This document shows, piece after piece, positions 22,459 to 33,488 of a DNA stretch of 64,000 nt. The notes beneath the pieces are model-generated. The model saw nothing but the letters and a program-made list of their open reading frames with translations, ran no database searches and was not told the origin of the DNA. Origin of the DNA: Microcyclospora pomicola (taxonomy: Eukaryota > Ascomycota > Dothideomycetes > Capnodiales). Position 1 is the stretch's first letter. Each line of letters opens with the position of its first letter. The stretch spans positions 620,001 to 684,000 of the forward strand of contig NHNY01000006.1 in NCBI GenBank assembly GCA_002786065.1, in the 5' to 3' direction. Made by a program: the position numbers and the translations under genes.

Positions 22459-22672
22459 TAAGACTAAGGCTGGGCACGGCTTTGTGTCTTGTGAAACGAA
22501 AGTGTTCTGTGCCACACACTCAGACGCCTACCGGGGATTTGCTCACACCCGTTATGGACCAACATCATCATGACTACATGATTCCGAAGCGCCCGGACGC
22601 CTTGCTACACCATAGCTTATTGTAGTATACAGGTCAATGCAGAATGTACCAGAACATGAAACCAATAGCTCC

Positions 22673-23274
22673 TTACTTCGGAGGGCCGAACAGCTTCGAC
22701 CCAAAGCCTGGCTTCCACTTCTCTTTTCCTTCAAGTAGTGCCTTGGCCTGTTCCCGCATCGCCGCTCTTCTTTCTGTATCCACAAACCGATCCTTCATGT
22801 ACCCTGATCGTTCACTCTGGACCTCCTGCGCTTTCTGTGCCTCGTGATGCTCGTCTCTATTCCATTCCGTCAGATCCTCTGGCGGATCTGGCCACACAAA
22901 GGGTTGATCCAGCTCCACCGTCATGAACTTCAGCGATCGCGGTCGATACCATCGGCGCGGCAATGGTTTGCCCCCATCGCGGCTGGGATCGCCTTGTGTG
23001 ACTCGTTGTTGCTTCACATATGATCGGATCGAGTGTATGCGCACATTATAGCCGTGGTAAAGATAATCGCGCAGATCGAGCTTGGAAAACCACAGCGGTA
23101 CTTCGAAGAGAGCGTATTTCGGGGGAAGTTTGGCGGATCGGCGGAGGTTTATGGTGAAGTTTGGGCTGAAAAGAGGAGCGCCGAATCAGTGCTCTGTTCT
23201 GTCAAATATTCCATTTTTAAAGTAACATACAGATAGACTTCTTTCAGACCAACTCGGAAGGGTGCTAATGCCAT
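22673..23274 (-). CDS. MRP20: Mitochondrial large-subunit ribosomal protein uL23m
   Basis: The CDS is complement(join(22673..23165, 23231..23274)), 178 residues. The first exon has 44 coding bases (MALAPFRVGLKEVY). A 65 bp intron with donor GTATGT follows. The second exon opens PNFTINLRRSAKLPPKYALFEVP and then KLDLRDYLYHGYNVRIHSIRSYV. This is the uL23 fold core as found in fungal mitochondrial L23 (MRP20/MRPL41), which sits at the polypeptide exit tunnel. RRWYRPRSLKFMTVEL and FVWPDPPEDL are typical of the fungal mitochondrial version. The rest is a charged helical extension ending GSKLFGPPK. The gene shares a 356 bp head-to-head promoter with the ARF-GEF. Confidence 0.85.
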
Positions 23275-23630
23275 TATGTGTGATGAAGATTGAATGGGTT
23301 CGCAGCTCGGACTTTCCAATGCTTGGTCGTGAACAAGTGCAGTCGATTGCGGCGGACGTCGGAGGTGTCACTCTTGATCAAAGAAGTAGAGACAACAGTC
23401 AAGCTAGAGTGCATCATCCTACAGCAGTACAGCTGTACATTCCCTGGAGTCCTTCTCAAAGCCGACTACACATTGAAGATCGCTCGGCGCAACGTGTGCG
23501 GAAGGATCTTGCCAGCCTCCAAGGTTGGGATCTCGTCGAAGAAAGGCTTCACTAATGCCTCCCTGAGCACTATTGCGCTTTTCCTGGCATTCTCTCCCGG
23601 ATTCATTGACGAGCTACGACCCAATCCCGC
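23275..23630. other. Bidirectional promoter, MRP20 / ARF-GEF
   Basis: The two start codons are 356 bp apart and face away from each other. I see no obvious TATA box. Short frames are shadows. Confidence 0.6.
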
Positions 23631-26600
23631 ATGAATTACGACGGCTGTTTCGAGAGCAAAGACAGCATCATTATGGCGGACACAGTGTCTCACACGCAGC
23701 ATGGCTCGCAGATCCCCGTGGCCATTGATCCGGTGGCTTTGGTGGTCACCGAGTGCATCACCGTCACTTCCGCCATGCGAAAGCATACCCGCTGGGCACA
23801 ATCCTCCATATCCTCCATACTCGGAGCCTCCAGCTCGCCACGACAGTCCCAATCCGACGCGGACGAAAAGAGACCGGACCGGAACCGAGCCAGCGGCAAG
23901 ATTGATCTGATCGAAAACGACGGCGTGTTGACCTCACGATGGGGTCTGCGAGGGAAGAAGGGCCAGAGCATGCAGGACAATCCGCTCATGAGCAACTTCG
24001 CGAAGCTGCGATCGGACCTGAAGTATTGCAAGGATATCCACACCTTCGACACGCCCAGTCTGCTGCAGCCCTTCCTACAGGTCATCCGCAGCTCTAGCAC
24101 GACCGCGCCAATCACCAGCCTTGCACTCATTGCTATCACGAAGATGTTGGCATACAATGTCGTCAGCTTGAACAGCCCGAATTTTAGCTCGGGCATGCAG
24201 CTGTTGGCTTCGTCGGTCACACATTGTCGATTCGAAGGCGACAACACCCCTAGCGACGAAGTGGTCTTCTTGCGAATATTGAAATTGATGGAAGACATGA
24301 TATGTGGACCTTCCGGAGATGTCCTGGGCGATGCTAGCGTATGCGAAATGATGGAGTGTGCCCTGTCTATTTGCTGTCATTTGAGAATGTCTGAAGTGCT
24401 TAGGCGAAGTGCTGAGATCAGCATGGTCACAATGTGTCAAACGATATTCGGCAGGCTGAAGAGATTGGAAAACGAATATGCAGAAGAGCCAGAAAAATTG
24501 GAGGATGATGTGGCGCAAGAAGAGATGGACGCTGCGAAGATCGATTCAAATCCCAATGGCAATCACGGACCCAACGCAATACAGCAGCACCGAACGACTA
24601 GTCTTGAGGTACCGAGCAAAAATGGCTCGACCAGGCCATCGATGGACAACAGCAGTCAATTGGATTTGTCGGGAACGACAGACGAAGAGGGCGATGTCAA
24701 GCCATACGGACTGCCATCGATCCGAGAATTATTTCGAGTGTTAGCTGATCTCCTGGACCCACACGACAACCAACGAACAGATACCCTCAGAGTCATGGCC
24801 TTACGAATCGTTAACGTTGCCCTGGAAGTGGCAGGGCCTAGTATTGCGAGCCACCCTAGCCTTGCATCACTGGCGAAGGATACGCTTTGTCGAAATCTGT
24901 TCCAGCTGGTGAGATCCGAAAACATTGCGATTCTGCACGAGTCGCTTCGCGTCGCCGGCACACTGCTTGCCACATGTCGAAGCGTGCTCAAGCTGCAACA
25001 GGAACTTTTTCTTTCCTACGTGGTCGCTTGCCTGCATCCTCGTGTGCCTATCCCAGACGAGCCAAATATCGATGCGGCATTGTATGCCGGAATTCCCCAG
25101 GCTCCTACCCTTGCCAAGCCTCCACCTAGCGCGGGTTCACAGAACGGCCGATCCACGCCTGTGCCGGTACGAGATCGGCAAAAGTTGGGGATGGAAGGTG
25201 GTGCACGTAAGCCCGATGCCAGGGAAGCCATGGTGGAGTCAGTTGGTGGTCTCGCGCGGATACCCAGTTTCATGGTTGAGCTGTTTGTCAACTATGATTG
25301 TGAGATCGATAGAAGCGATCTATGCGCCGACATGGTTGGCCTACTCTCAAGAAACGCGTTCCCCGATTCCGCAACCTGGAGTACCACAAACGTGCCGCCT
25401 CTCTGTCTTGACAGCCTGCTTGGCTATGTTCAATGGATAGCCGAGCGTTTAGAAGATGAACCAATCACCAAGGACCTGCCAGCGACCTCGAAACTAAGGG
25501 AACAACGGGAGCGAAAGAAGATCATCATTCGTGGCGCTGCCAGATTCAACGAAAGCCCCAAGGCCGGCATCGCATTTCTTGCAAGTCAAGGCATAATCCA
25601 GGATCCGAATAAGCCGGATGATGTGACCAGCTTCCTCAAAGGCACCTCGAGAATTGACAAAAAGGTTCTTGGCGAGTTCATCTCAAAGAAATCGAACGAA
25701 GACATCCTTGAAGCCTTCATGAACCAATTTGACTTCCGCGATCAACGAGTTGACGAAGCGCTGCGACAGCTGCTTATCACTTTCCGACTGCCCGGCGAAT
25801 CAGCTCTGATTGAGCGGATTGTGACGGTGTTCAGCGAAAAGTACTTTGCTGTTGCCGAGCCGGGCATGTTTGCTGACAAGGACGCGATCTTTGTGCTTTC
25901 ATACGCTATCATCATGTTGAATACAGATCAGTATAACGTCAATATCAAGCCATCCAGCCGTATGACTGTCCAAGGCTTTGCGCGGAACTTGAGGGGTGTG
26001 AACGGCGGCAAGAATTTCGATGATGAGTATCTGCAAGCGATCTTCGATGCCATCAAGAGCCGAGAGATCGTGCTACCTGAAGAACACGATAACCAACATG
26101 CTTTTGAGCATGCGTGGAAAGAACTGCAGGTGAAAGCGCAGACTACCAACGACCTTGTGATTTGTGAGACCAACATCTACGATGCTGATATGTTTGCGGC
26201 TACATGGCGACCAATCGTGGCGACGCTGAACTACGTCTTCGTTTCTGCTACCGAAGATGCAGTATTCCAGCGCGTTATTGCTGGCTACAATCAGTGTGCA
26301 CAGATTGCGGCGAAGTACAAGATCGTTGACTGCCTAGACCATATCATTCTCAGCTTGAGCAAGATCAGCACTCTGGCGACGGAAACGCCTCCGAGTACTA
26401 GCCTCAACACGGAGGTGCAAGCCAGTGGGAAGAGTATCATGGTTAGCAAATTTGCCGTGGATTTCGGCCGCGACAACAAAGCAGAGTTGGCAACACTTGT
26501 ACTATTCCGGATCATCAACGGGCACGAAGATGCAATCAGGGATGGTTGGTTATACGTAAGTTATATTACCTACATATCGAAATACCCTCTACTAACTGCT

Positions 26601-28448
26601 GTCTAGATTGTTCGCATCATTATTAACCTCTTTGTGAACTCCCTCATACCTACATCCTTCACGTCTATCTCAAGAGACTTGGATCTGCCGCCTATCCCGC
26701 TACAATCACCTGCGCAGGTCATCGAGCGTAACGACAAATCAACCGATGTCGGTTTATTCAGCGCGTTTACATCATACGTCAGCAGCGTGATGAATGATGA
26801 CCCCCCTGAACCCAATGATCAAGAAATTGAGGCTACGTTGTGTACAGTCGACTGTATTAGTGCTTGCCGATTTGAGGAGATCCTCGGCAACGTGAGTGAA
26901 CTGCCAGTCAGCTCTCTCAAAGCACTGACAATGTCGTTGCTATCAAATCTGCCCGAGCAAAAATCGCCGCGTGTTATTACTGTCAAGCCGGAGATGCCTA
27001 CGCCGTCGCCTCTACGACCCAACGCTACACGTCCAGAACCAGACCAGCCGGTCTACGATCCTGCCGTGGTATACATCTTGGAACTGACGACTATTCTGGC
27101 ATTACGTGATGAGGAAACTATCACGACTCTAGGGTCCGACGTCGCAGACGCATTGCAATCGGTCATTGCTGATGCCGAAAGACTTCACCCGGTAGCACTC
27201 AGCAGAACAGTCTTCTATCTCCTCAGCCTATTGAGGGCTAGTAACGATCACAAGTATATCAGGACTCCAGTGGTGCTTCATGCAATTTCAAGCTTCAGAG
27301 ATGATCTACTGACCAAGTGCGCACTACCGATCCTGAAAGGTATACATGGCTGTATAAGTGGCCCGGCAGAGCTGAAAAACGAGATGGCTACTTCACCAGA
27401 CTTCTGGTCGGTATTGCACACCCTACAAGCTCTACCGGAAGCCGCACCATTAGTCTTTCAGATCGTAGAATCCGTGGCATCCGGCCAGACACCAGCCATC
27501 ACCGCGGACAACTATGAAGCCGCCGTTGCGCTACTGAACGCAATTGCAACTGCGGGAAGTGTCGGTGCCAGACAAGAACAACAAAGAGACACCGTAGGCC
27601 GAAGAGCTCAACAGGAGAAGAAGCCAGCCAAAAATGAAGCTGTTGTCCGAGCTACAAAGGCGCTCACGGCAGTATCGCAGCTCACGACCAAGGTTCCATA
27701 TTTGATCGAGCAGTCACATCTCGAGACAAATGAGGCATGGCGCACATACTGGTCGCCAGTTTTTCGATGTTTGGTGACACAATGCGTGAACCCTTGCCGC
27801 GAAATCCGGCATCAAGCTTTTACGTCCTTGCAGCGCTGCTTACTATCTCCAGAGCTTGCATCGCCCGACCACAAGGAATGGATCAACATCTTCGGCGAAG
27901 TCCTCTTCCCACTTATCAACCAACTGCTGAAGCCTGAGGTATATCAGACTGATCCGGTGGGAATGGGCACAACGCGAGCGCAGGCCGCGCAACTTTTGTG
28001 CCGGATCTTCCTACACTACCTTGTCCTTCTGAGTGAATGGGATGGAGTGCTCGACCTGTGGACCAAGATTCTCGCCATCATGGATCGACTCATGAACAGC
28101 GGGCAGAGCGATACACTTATAGAAGCCGTGCCTGAGAGCCTGAAGAACATCCTGCTGGTCATGAGCAGTGGTGAGGACCTTGTACCACCACCTCTGGAGG
28201 GTGAAGATAAGCGGACCGAGCCACAGAAGCAGATGTGGAACGAGACCGAAACCCGACTGGCCAAATTTCTGCCCGATTTGATGCCAGAAGTGTTCCCGGA
28301 GCAGGCCGGGAGAGCACCGGCCAAGTCTGTGGCGGACCAGCCAGTTGATGAGGTGGAAAGCGAAGACGAAGATGAAGACGAATCAGAAGCAGAGCCCAAT
28401 GCCGCTACACTGCCTGAACAATCTGTCGCTGAGCCGCAGGCGGCGTAA
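23631..28448 (+). CDS. Golgi ARF guanine-nucleotide exchange factor (Gea1/Gea2, GBF1 family)
   Basis: The CDS is join(23631..26555, 26607..28448), 1588 residues. The 51 bp intron has donor GTAAGT, branch ACTAAC and acceptor TCTAG. The protein activates Arf GTPases at the Golgi for COPI coat recruitment and is of the brefeldin-A-target class. An N-terminal DCB/HUS region (AIDPVALVVTECITVTSAMRKH near 30-50) precedes the Sec7 domain at about 640-820. Sec7 shows FRLPGESALIERI with the glutamic-finger Glu, and SYAIIMLNTDQYN. HDS-type helices follow, then an acidic Glu/Asp-rich tail. The Tyr-Ala and Asp in the second Sec7 motif resemble GBF1/Gea rather than ARNO. A second possible start is Met15 at 23673, in ordinary context; either gives the same domains. 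Confidence 0.92.
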
Positions 28449-28678
28449 GGATGAGATCGGAACCAGATGTTCGTTGTCCCAAAAGCAGACATAGAGGTGT
28501 ATACAGTACTTGAGCATGGCGATATGGCGTTCTTCGCGCCGGGAGCGCTGTGGAGTGTGATGAAGGTGTAGATTAGATCCAACCTGCAAGACTAGTGCTC
28601 GACTTTCCCATAGCACGAAAAGCCGTCATGATTGAAGTAACAGTAGTCGTCTATTCGTCAGTGTGTAATTCACCCAAA

Positions 28679-29011
28679 TCAGGAAGACTTCCCCTCCTCG
28701 CCGGATTGTACAGCAAGCTTTTCAAACAAATCCCCCATCTGCGCTGTCCGGTCCTGCGCCGCGAACGCCACCGCTGTGAGCTGGGTCTTCAGGCCGCGCG
28801 CCGCCATGCTTTGCAGGTGCTCCTGGACAACTCGGCGAACATTATCGTACGGAATGGAGCCTTCTCCATATGTGGCGCGGGTGTTTCGCAAGTTGGAGAG
28901 AAGCTGTGGGATTTGAGGGTCAGTCTCCTGAGCATTGAATGGGAAAGGGAGACGGGGAAATAGCTTTACCGTGGCGAGAATCTCGTCGTCGACGTTTGGG
29001 GGTTGGGACAT
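28679..29011 (-). CDS. Small unknown protein
   Basis: Most likely the CDS is complement(join(28679..28903, 28970..29011)), 88 residues; unspliced it would be 110. The proposed intron of 66 bp has donor GTAAAG, a CTGAC branch about 18 bases before acceptor CCACAG, and a pyrimidine-rich body. It is a multiple of three and has no in-frame stop, so both forms are open. The spliced protein starts MSQPPNVDDEILATLLSNL and continues as an amphipathic helical protein without Cys clusters or membrane segments. I do not recognise the family. Its length and helical pattern would suit a small subunit of a larger complex, but that is a guess. It is head-to-head with SEN54 across 272 bp. Confidence 0.55.
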   Translation of the reverse strand: MSQPPNVDDEILATVKLFPRLPFPFNAQETDPQIPQLLSNLRNTRATYGEGSIPYDNVRRVVQEHLQSMAARGLKTQLTAVAFAAQDRTAQMGDLFEKLAVQSGEEGKSS

Positions 29012-29283
29012 CGCTGTATCGCCGATCGGACCAGGTACTTATCTATCAATTCATCCCAAAGATAATAAATTTCAAGTGTACCATTGTCCTCGATGGTTAT
29101 ATAGTCTCAATCCTCGTAAGAGGGAAGTGGAAGAGATCCCTTCAAGTGGTCCGTGCACATCTCGAATTTCCAGACTCACGAGCATGAGCAGTCAATAGAT
29201 CTTAAACGTGCGCCATCCGCGTCTGCCTTTCTGTCACTGTATAGCGTTCTCACAGTGCGCCGCTTGATAAGTAGGGTATCGTC

Positions 29284-30605
29284 ATGGCAGACGCAGATGA
29301 AGATGTGATTCCCAAGTCCGGACCGTCGGCGGAGGATGTCGACCTCTCGGACGAAACACAGGACTTTCGCTTCCTTTCTGTCCTGTCGTACGTGAACCAC
29401 GCTTTTGCCTTGTCGAAGATTGATGGTACCTTACTAAGACTGTTTGTAGCTCTGATGATGCGAAGATCCCGAAGCGTGGCGAAAAAGATTTCGAGCCTCA
29501 TGCGACGGCGCTACAATCAGACACGCTGGCTGCTTCGCGGCAGGCGATGCACAACGCTTTATCGTATCAACGGGTTCACAACCCCAAGGGCTACACGCGA
29601 GCGATCTACCACCCAGAGACCAATATGGCCTACACGATGAGCCCGAAAGGTCCGCTGTTTACGAAAATGGGTCAAGTCTTGTCCGCCACGGAAGATCCCC
29701 TGGGAAACGACAAGTTACGAGGCCAGCGTGTCTGGCTTCTGCCTGAGGAAGTGCTGTATATGCTCGAGCGAGGCAGTCTGGATGTCAGGTGGCCTGCAAC
29801 TGATGATGACCAGGATGGAGAAGGGTTGCCGATGAGTCTACAGGGAGGCTATGCTGTGTTTATTGGCGACGAGGCAACTCACGATGGAGCGTTGACCTTT
29901 GAAAGATATTCTGTGTATTCTGGTCTACGACGCATGGGCTACACGGTCACGCGAGCACCAACATGGAACAGTCCTGGTCCACCACTAGGCCCGGAATGTT
30001 TTTCACCACTCGTTGGGCAAGGGACGTGGCGACTTGGGCTGAATCACTGGCTACGAAGTATTTTCGCGCCAAAGGCGTTGGACCTCACCAAAGAACAGAT
30101 GGAAGGTCCTCTAGTCGCACCTGGGCTCTATCGTAATTACTCGGAGATCTATCGTCGTTTGGCACTCATAGACTCCCATGATCCAACCATCACCATGCCT
30201 GAATCTGGCGACACTGACGCTGCATTTCGTGTCACCTTCCAGGTATGGAAGCCGGGGTCACCAAACTTCAAGAAATCCAAGCCCGGCGAGCCAGACTTCC
30301 GCATCGCAGTGGTAGACGCACGAAGTACCACGGTACCGACAATGAGCCAGCTGGGAGACCTCCTGGAAGCCACACCATTTGCTCCACCTGAGGAGCGGAT
30401 GCCAATCTATCAAAAACTGAAGCACGGGTACAGAAATGTCATTCTTGCAATCGTGGACCAAGGTGTGGTAAGTTATCTGCGCTTCTCAGACGCCGCATTT
30501 GGGCGAGAGAAGCTCTACGAGCGGACAACGAAGCCAACTGGTGGCAAACGAGGAGGCCGGGGTGGTGGTAGAGGCGGTCGAGGTGGCCGAGGTAGGGGGA
30601 AATAG
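29284..30605 (+). CDS. SEN54: tRNA-splicing endonuclease subunit Sen54
   Basis: The CDS is join(29284..29387, 29450..30605), 419 residues. The intron is 62 bp with donor GTACGT, branch ACTAAG and acceptor GTAG. Sen54 is a structural subunit of the heterotetramer that removes introns from pre-tRNA. The joined protein reads SDETQDFRFLSVLSSDD, then IPKRGEKDFEPH, LAASRQAMHNALSYQRVH, and WLLPEEVLYMLERGSLDVRW, all typical of the Sen54 N-terminal domain. Near residue 240-350 the C-terminal nuclease-like fold ends VILAIVDQGVVSYLRFSD. The last 20 or so residues are an RGG tail of Gly and Arg. That tail is not part of the conserved fold. It faces the RGG-encoding 3' end of DBR1, 50 bp between the stops. 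Confidence 0.88.
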
Positions 30606-30720
30606 TCGAGTGAAGCGGTAGACAGTACCTGCACTTGTCGCGTGTGGACCCACACTCACCAAGATCGACCTCGACCTCGACCTCGACCTCCGCGGATCCC
30701 CCCTCTTCCGCGGCCTCTGG
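30540..30720. repeat. Facing RGG-coding repeats of SEN54 and DBR1 (imperfect inverted repeat)
   Basis: GGN-rich coding repeats end SEN54 on the + strand at about 30540-30602. Four copies of GACCTC-like units plus related CCN-rich sequence, on the + strand at about 30659-30720, are the complement of DBR1's tail. Segments such as GGTCGAGGT on the left and ACCTCGACC-like on the right can pair. This makes an imperfect inverted repeat around a spacer of about 55 bp. It arises from two independent RGG-coding tails meeting at their 3' ends. Confidence 0.7.
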
Positions 30721-32467
30721 AGCCTCGTACACGAGATGACCCTCCTCCAGCATTATGATGTCCGAACCTACCTCGTCCTCGACTACCTCCTCCGAATTTA
30801 TCATTATTCGCCTCAATCCGCGGACCAGCTTCCATTCTGGCGGCTCGCTCATCCTCGCTGATCGCAAATGCGTTTGGTATCTGAAGCATATCGCAGAATA
30901 TTTGAGTTTGCGGATTCGGATACTCGCTCATCTGGCTATACTGAGGTAGCAGCGAGTTCCCACCGTCAAAGACCGGCGCTGTGATCTCGAAATTCTGTGG
31001 TACTTTCAGGTCGTGTTCAGTACCAAGCTTCGAGTCAAGCCACAAGATCTGCTCTTCGACGAGTGACTGGTATCCTTCTTGAGACTTCGGCGGAGGAACA
31101 CGGGCATCAGGATCTCCCAACGTCGGCGGCTCTTGTAGTGCGAACACACGAGTGATGGCGAGCCACTCCTTATCGTACTCTAGTTCGAGTGGCCGCCGTA
31201 CGTCGACTGTGCTTTTTTCCTCCGTCGGTAAGACGGATAATAGCTGCAGGAAATCTCGATTCGGCAGACACTTGTCGAGTGCAAGGAAGTCTGTTCTTGT
31301 GTTAGTAATTCCCTCAGGGTGTTCTACTGCTCGGTACTGTGAAGAAGGCATTGGCATTGGACGTGCGAAGGAGGCAGGCAGGGCAGCACGGGCTTGTTCG
31401 GTGGCTTTTTGCGGTGTTGTCGGAGCATCCTGTGGCCCCAGATTTACCATCATATCGTCCAGACCTTGTCCAGGCGCGACTGGAGCTACTCCGTCAACAT
31501 CGGCATCTAGTTCGAGGTCAACTTCATTGGAATCCAACATAGCGGTCATGGTGGTTGCTGGGGCATTGCTGGCTGCAGTCTCATCGTCGACGTCAAGATC
31601 CACCTCTTCCTCATTTTCAATGGCACGCGCAGAATTCGTTGCTGCAGGGGTGGCCAGAGCAAGGTTTTCTGATGTTGTGTTTTGGTCGATCGATCCTGTG
31701 TCATGCTTGCTTGATGCTGCAGAGTGCTCGATGACGGCGACGTATTTGCAATGCAGATGTGCACTGAACCACTGCTTCGGTCTCAACCACTCCATGACCT
31801 GCTGGGCCGCCACACTTCCTAGCTGACCATTCCTTGCATCTTCTTCGAAGTACTTCTTGATATGAAACAGTCGCCTGAAGTTTCCCTTCCATTCTACGCC
31901 TTTCGGCCAATCATGGCTGACTCCAATGTCGACTTGAGTTCTGATCTGGAGCAGTTTTCGCACATCCATTTCTCGAACATGATAGATGGACTTCAGATCG
32001 TTCTCACTGTATGGCAAACGTTCGTGATGTGGTTTACGATAGTTATAGCCCTTCCAGATACCACTCATCCCCGCAATCCTCAGCGGTCCGAGTCGTAGAA
32101 CGTTGGCGGCACCCATGTAATAGATGTTGGGCGCGACCCAGCCTCCGTAGTAAAGCTCGAACAGGTGATTGCTTGCTTCGTGATTGCCACCAACGAAGAT
32201 GGTCAGATATGGTGCTTGTCGTTGGCCGGAGTAGTATTCATGGAAATCACCTATCTCGCGGTACTTGGCTGGCATGCTTGTGCAGTTGAGGTCATATGCG
32301 TTCCGTACGGCTTGAAAGTCGCCTCCAATGATGAGTAGGTCAACGCCAGACCAACCTTTGCGTCGGCAAGCCTCGTGTATAGACGCGTAGATAGCGTGGA
32401 GGGTGCCATGTCCACAACCTTCCACCGCCAGCCGAACGCCCTCTTTGTCTTCCAAGTGGACTTCCAT
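30656..32467 (-). CDS. DBR1: RNA lariat debranching enzyme Dbr1
   Basis: This is a single-exon 603-residue metallophosphoesterase that hydrolyses the 2'-5' bond of excised intron lariats in the nucleus. Metal-binding motifs are intact: GCGHG (Cys18, His20), GGDFQAVRN, GGNHEASNH, LSHDWP-like VSHDWPKG, and SAHLHCKY. YRKPHHERLPY and SIYHVREMDVRKL match the family's substrate-recognition region. After about residue 250 there is an acidic low-complexity linker. A conserved C-terminal block follows (TRTDFLALDKCLPNRDFLQLL and LEYDKEWLAI). The last 45 residues or so are an RGG/RGRG tail ending in Trp. The start is ATG 32465-32467. It is head-to-head with the Rpr2-type gene (224 bp between starts) and tail-to-tail with SEN54. 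Confidence 0.93.
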   Translation of the reverse strand: MEVHLEDKEGVRLAVEGCGHGTLHAIYASIHEACRRKGWSGVDLLIIGGDFQAVRNAYDLNCTSMPAKYREIGDFHEYYSGQRQAPYLTIFVGGNHEASNHLFELYYGGWVAPNIYYMGAANVLRLGPLRIAGMSGIWKGYNYRKPHHERLPYSENDLKSIYHVREMDVRKLLQIRTQVDIGVSHDWPKGVEWKGNFRRLFHIKKYFEEDARNGQLGSVAAQQVMEWLRPKQWFSAHLHCKYVAVIEHSAASSKHDTGSIDQNTTSENLALATPAATNSARAIENEEEVDLDVDDETAASNAPATTMTAMLDSNEVDLELDADVDGVAPVAPGQGLDDMMVNLGPQDAPTTPQKATEQARAALPASFARPMPMPSSQYRAVEHPEGITNTRTDFLALDKCLPNRDFLQLLSVLPTEEKSTVDVRRPLELEYDKEWLAITRVFALQEPPTLGDPDARVPPPKSQEGYQSLVEEQILWLDSKLGTEHDLKVPQNFEITAPVFDGGNSLLPQYSQMSEYPNPQTQIFCDMLQIPNAFAISEDERAARMEAGPRIEANNDKFGGGSRGRGRFGHHNAGGGSSRVRGSRGRGRGGIRGGRGRGRGRSW

Positions 32468-32691
32468 GACTGTCTGCAGTATGGTCGTTGTCGATATTGT
32501 TCGTCTACCAAAAGCTCGAAGTGGTTACAGAATCTCATGTCTACGAAGGGAAAGGTCGCACACGGGAGCCAGCCGCTAGCGCGAACAGCTACGTGAGAGG
32601 CGAAATATCTCACTCGCGACTTATTACTATACATGTACCTATCCTTCCACTGCTTGTTGATATCAGGACTGTACATGAATATCCGACTACA

Positions 32692-33264
32692 ATGGTGGCA
32701 CTAGACAATGCAGCGCGCCAGCGCTATCTGAAAGCTGCCTCTGAGCTGCTTACAATCTCGGCACCAGTCGCATCCGCTTACGTGCAGGCTACCGGATGGC
32801 GGCTGGCAGCAGGCATAGACGATCGTGTTGCAAATCCTTCGACAGAGAACGTGTGCATCTCTTGTGGGAACCACTTGATTCGTGGTTGGTCATGTAGACC
32901 AATACCTGTAGAACACGTCCGCAAGACTCGTCAGGGCCATGACACGAGATCTGCCATCTTGAAAGTGGCATGTTCGATGTGCAACACGACCAATCTATAC
33001 CAGATATCAGCCAAGCCTCCAGCCAAGGCAAAAGAAAGGGCAGTAACGACTACAATGAAGCCTCGGGAAAGTGACTTGAGCCTGAAGAATCGAGGAGAAG
33101 AGACACCACTCGACCAACAGACCGCAGCGGCACTACCGACCCCAAGAAAAAGAGCTCGCAATAAAAAGTCAAGTCTTCAATCGATCCTAGCGTCCCATAC
33201 AGCGGCCTCGAAAGAATCTTCGAAATCTGTTGAATACGACATCATGGACTTCATGAAGACCTGA
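32692..33264 (+). CDS. RNase P/MRP subunit, Rpr2/Rpp21/Snm1 family
   Basis: This is a 190-residue single-exon protein. The ATG at 32692 is chosen because the longer frame upstream starts only at TTG and overlaps the divergent promoter. The first 45 residues are helical (RQRYLKAASELLTISAPVASAYV). A zinc ribbon follows: CISCGNHLIRGWSC at about 61-74, and CSMCN near 103. The two Cys-x2-Cys pairs are the family's metal site. The family includes Rpr2 of RNase P (pre-tRNA 5' maturation) and Snm1 of RNase MRP (pre-rRNA cleavage). The tail is Lys-rich (PRKRARNKKSS) and suggests nuclear or nucleolar location. Rpr2 and Snm1 cannot be told apart by eye here; the tail length leans to Snm1 only weakly. 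Confidence 0.75.
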   Translation: MVALDNAARQRYLKAASELLTISAPVASAYVQATGWRLAAGIDDRVANPSTENVCISCGNHLIRGWSCRPIPVEHVRKTRQGHDTRSAILKVACSMCNTTNLYQISAKPPAKAKERAVTTTMKPRESDLSLKNRGEETPLDQQTAAALPTPRKRARNKKSSLQSILASHTAASKESSKSVEYDIMDFMKT

Positions 33265-33488
33265 GTATCTTTGGCAATGCCCAAAACTCTTGGTGGAGCC
33301 AGTTGCCTACAGGTGTGAAAGACAGATGCAGGCTTCGGCTCGATGCCACCCACCTGAGGAGTACATACTAGGCCACTTTTCTTATGCATCCTGGTATAGA
33401 CAACAGAACGCTCATCGTGTGCTTGATCTCGAGGATGGTCATCCTCGAGCAATGCTTTGGCAGGCCTCAATTTGAGCTCGAACCACGT

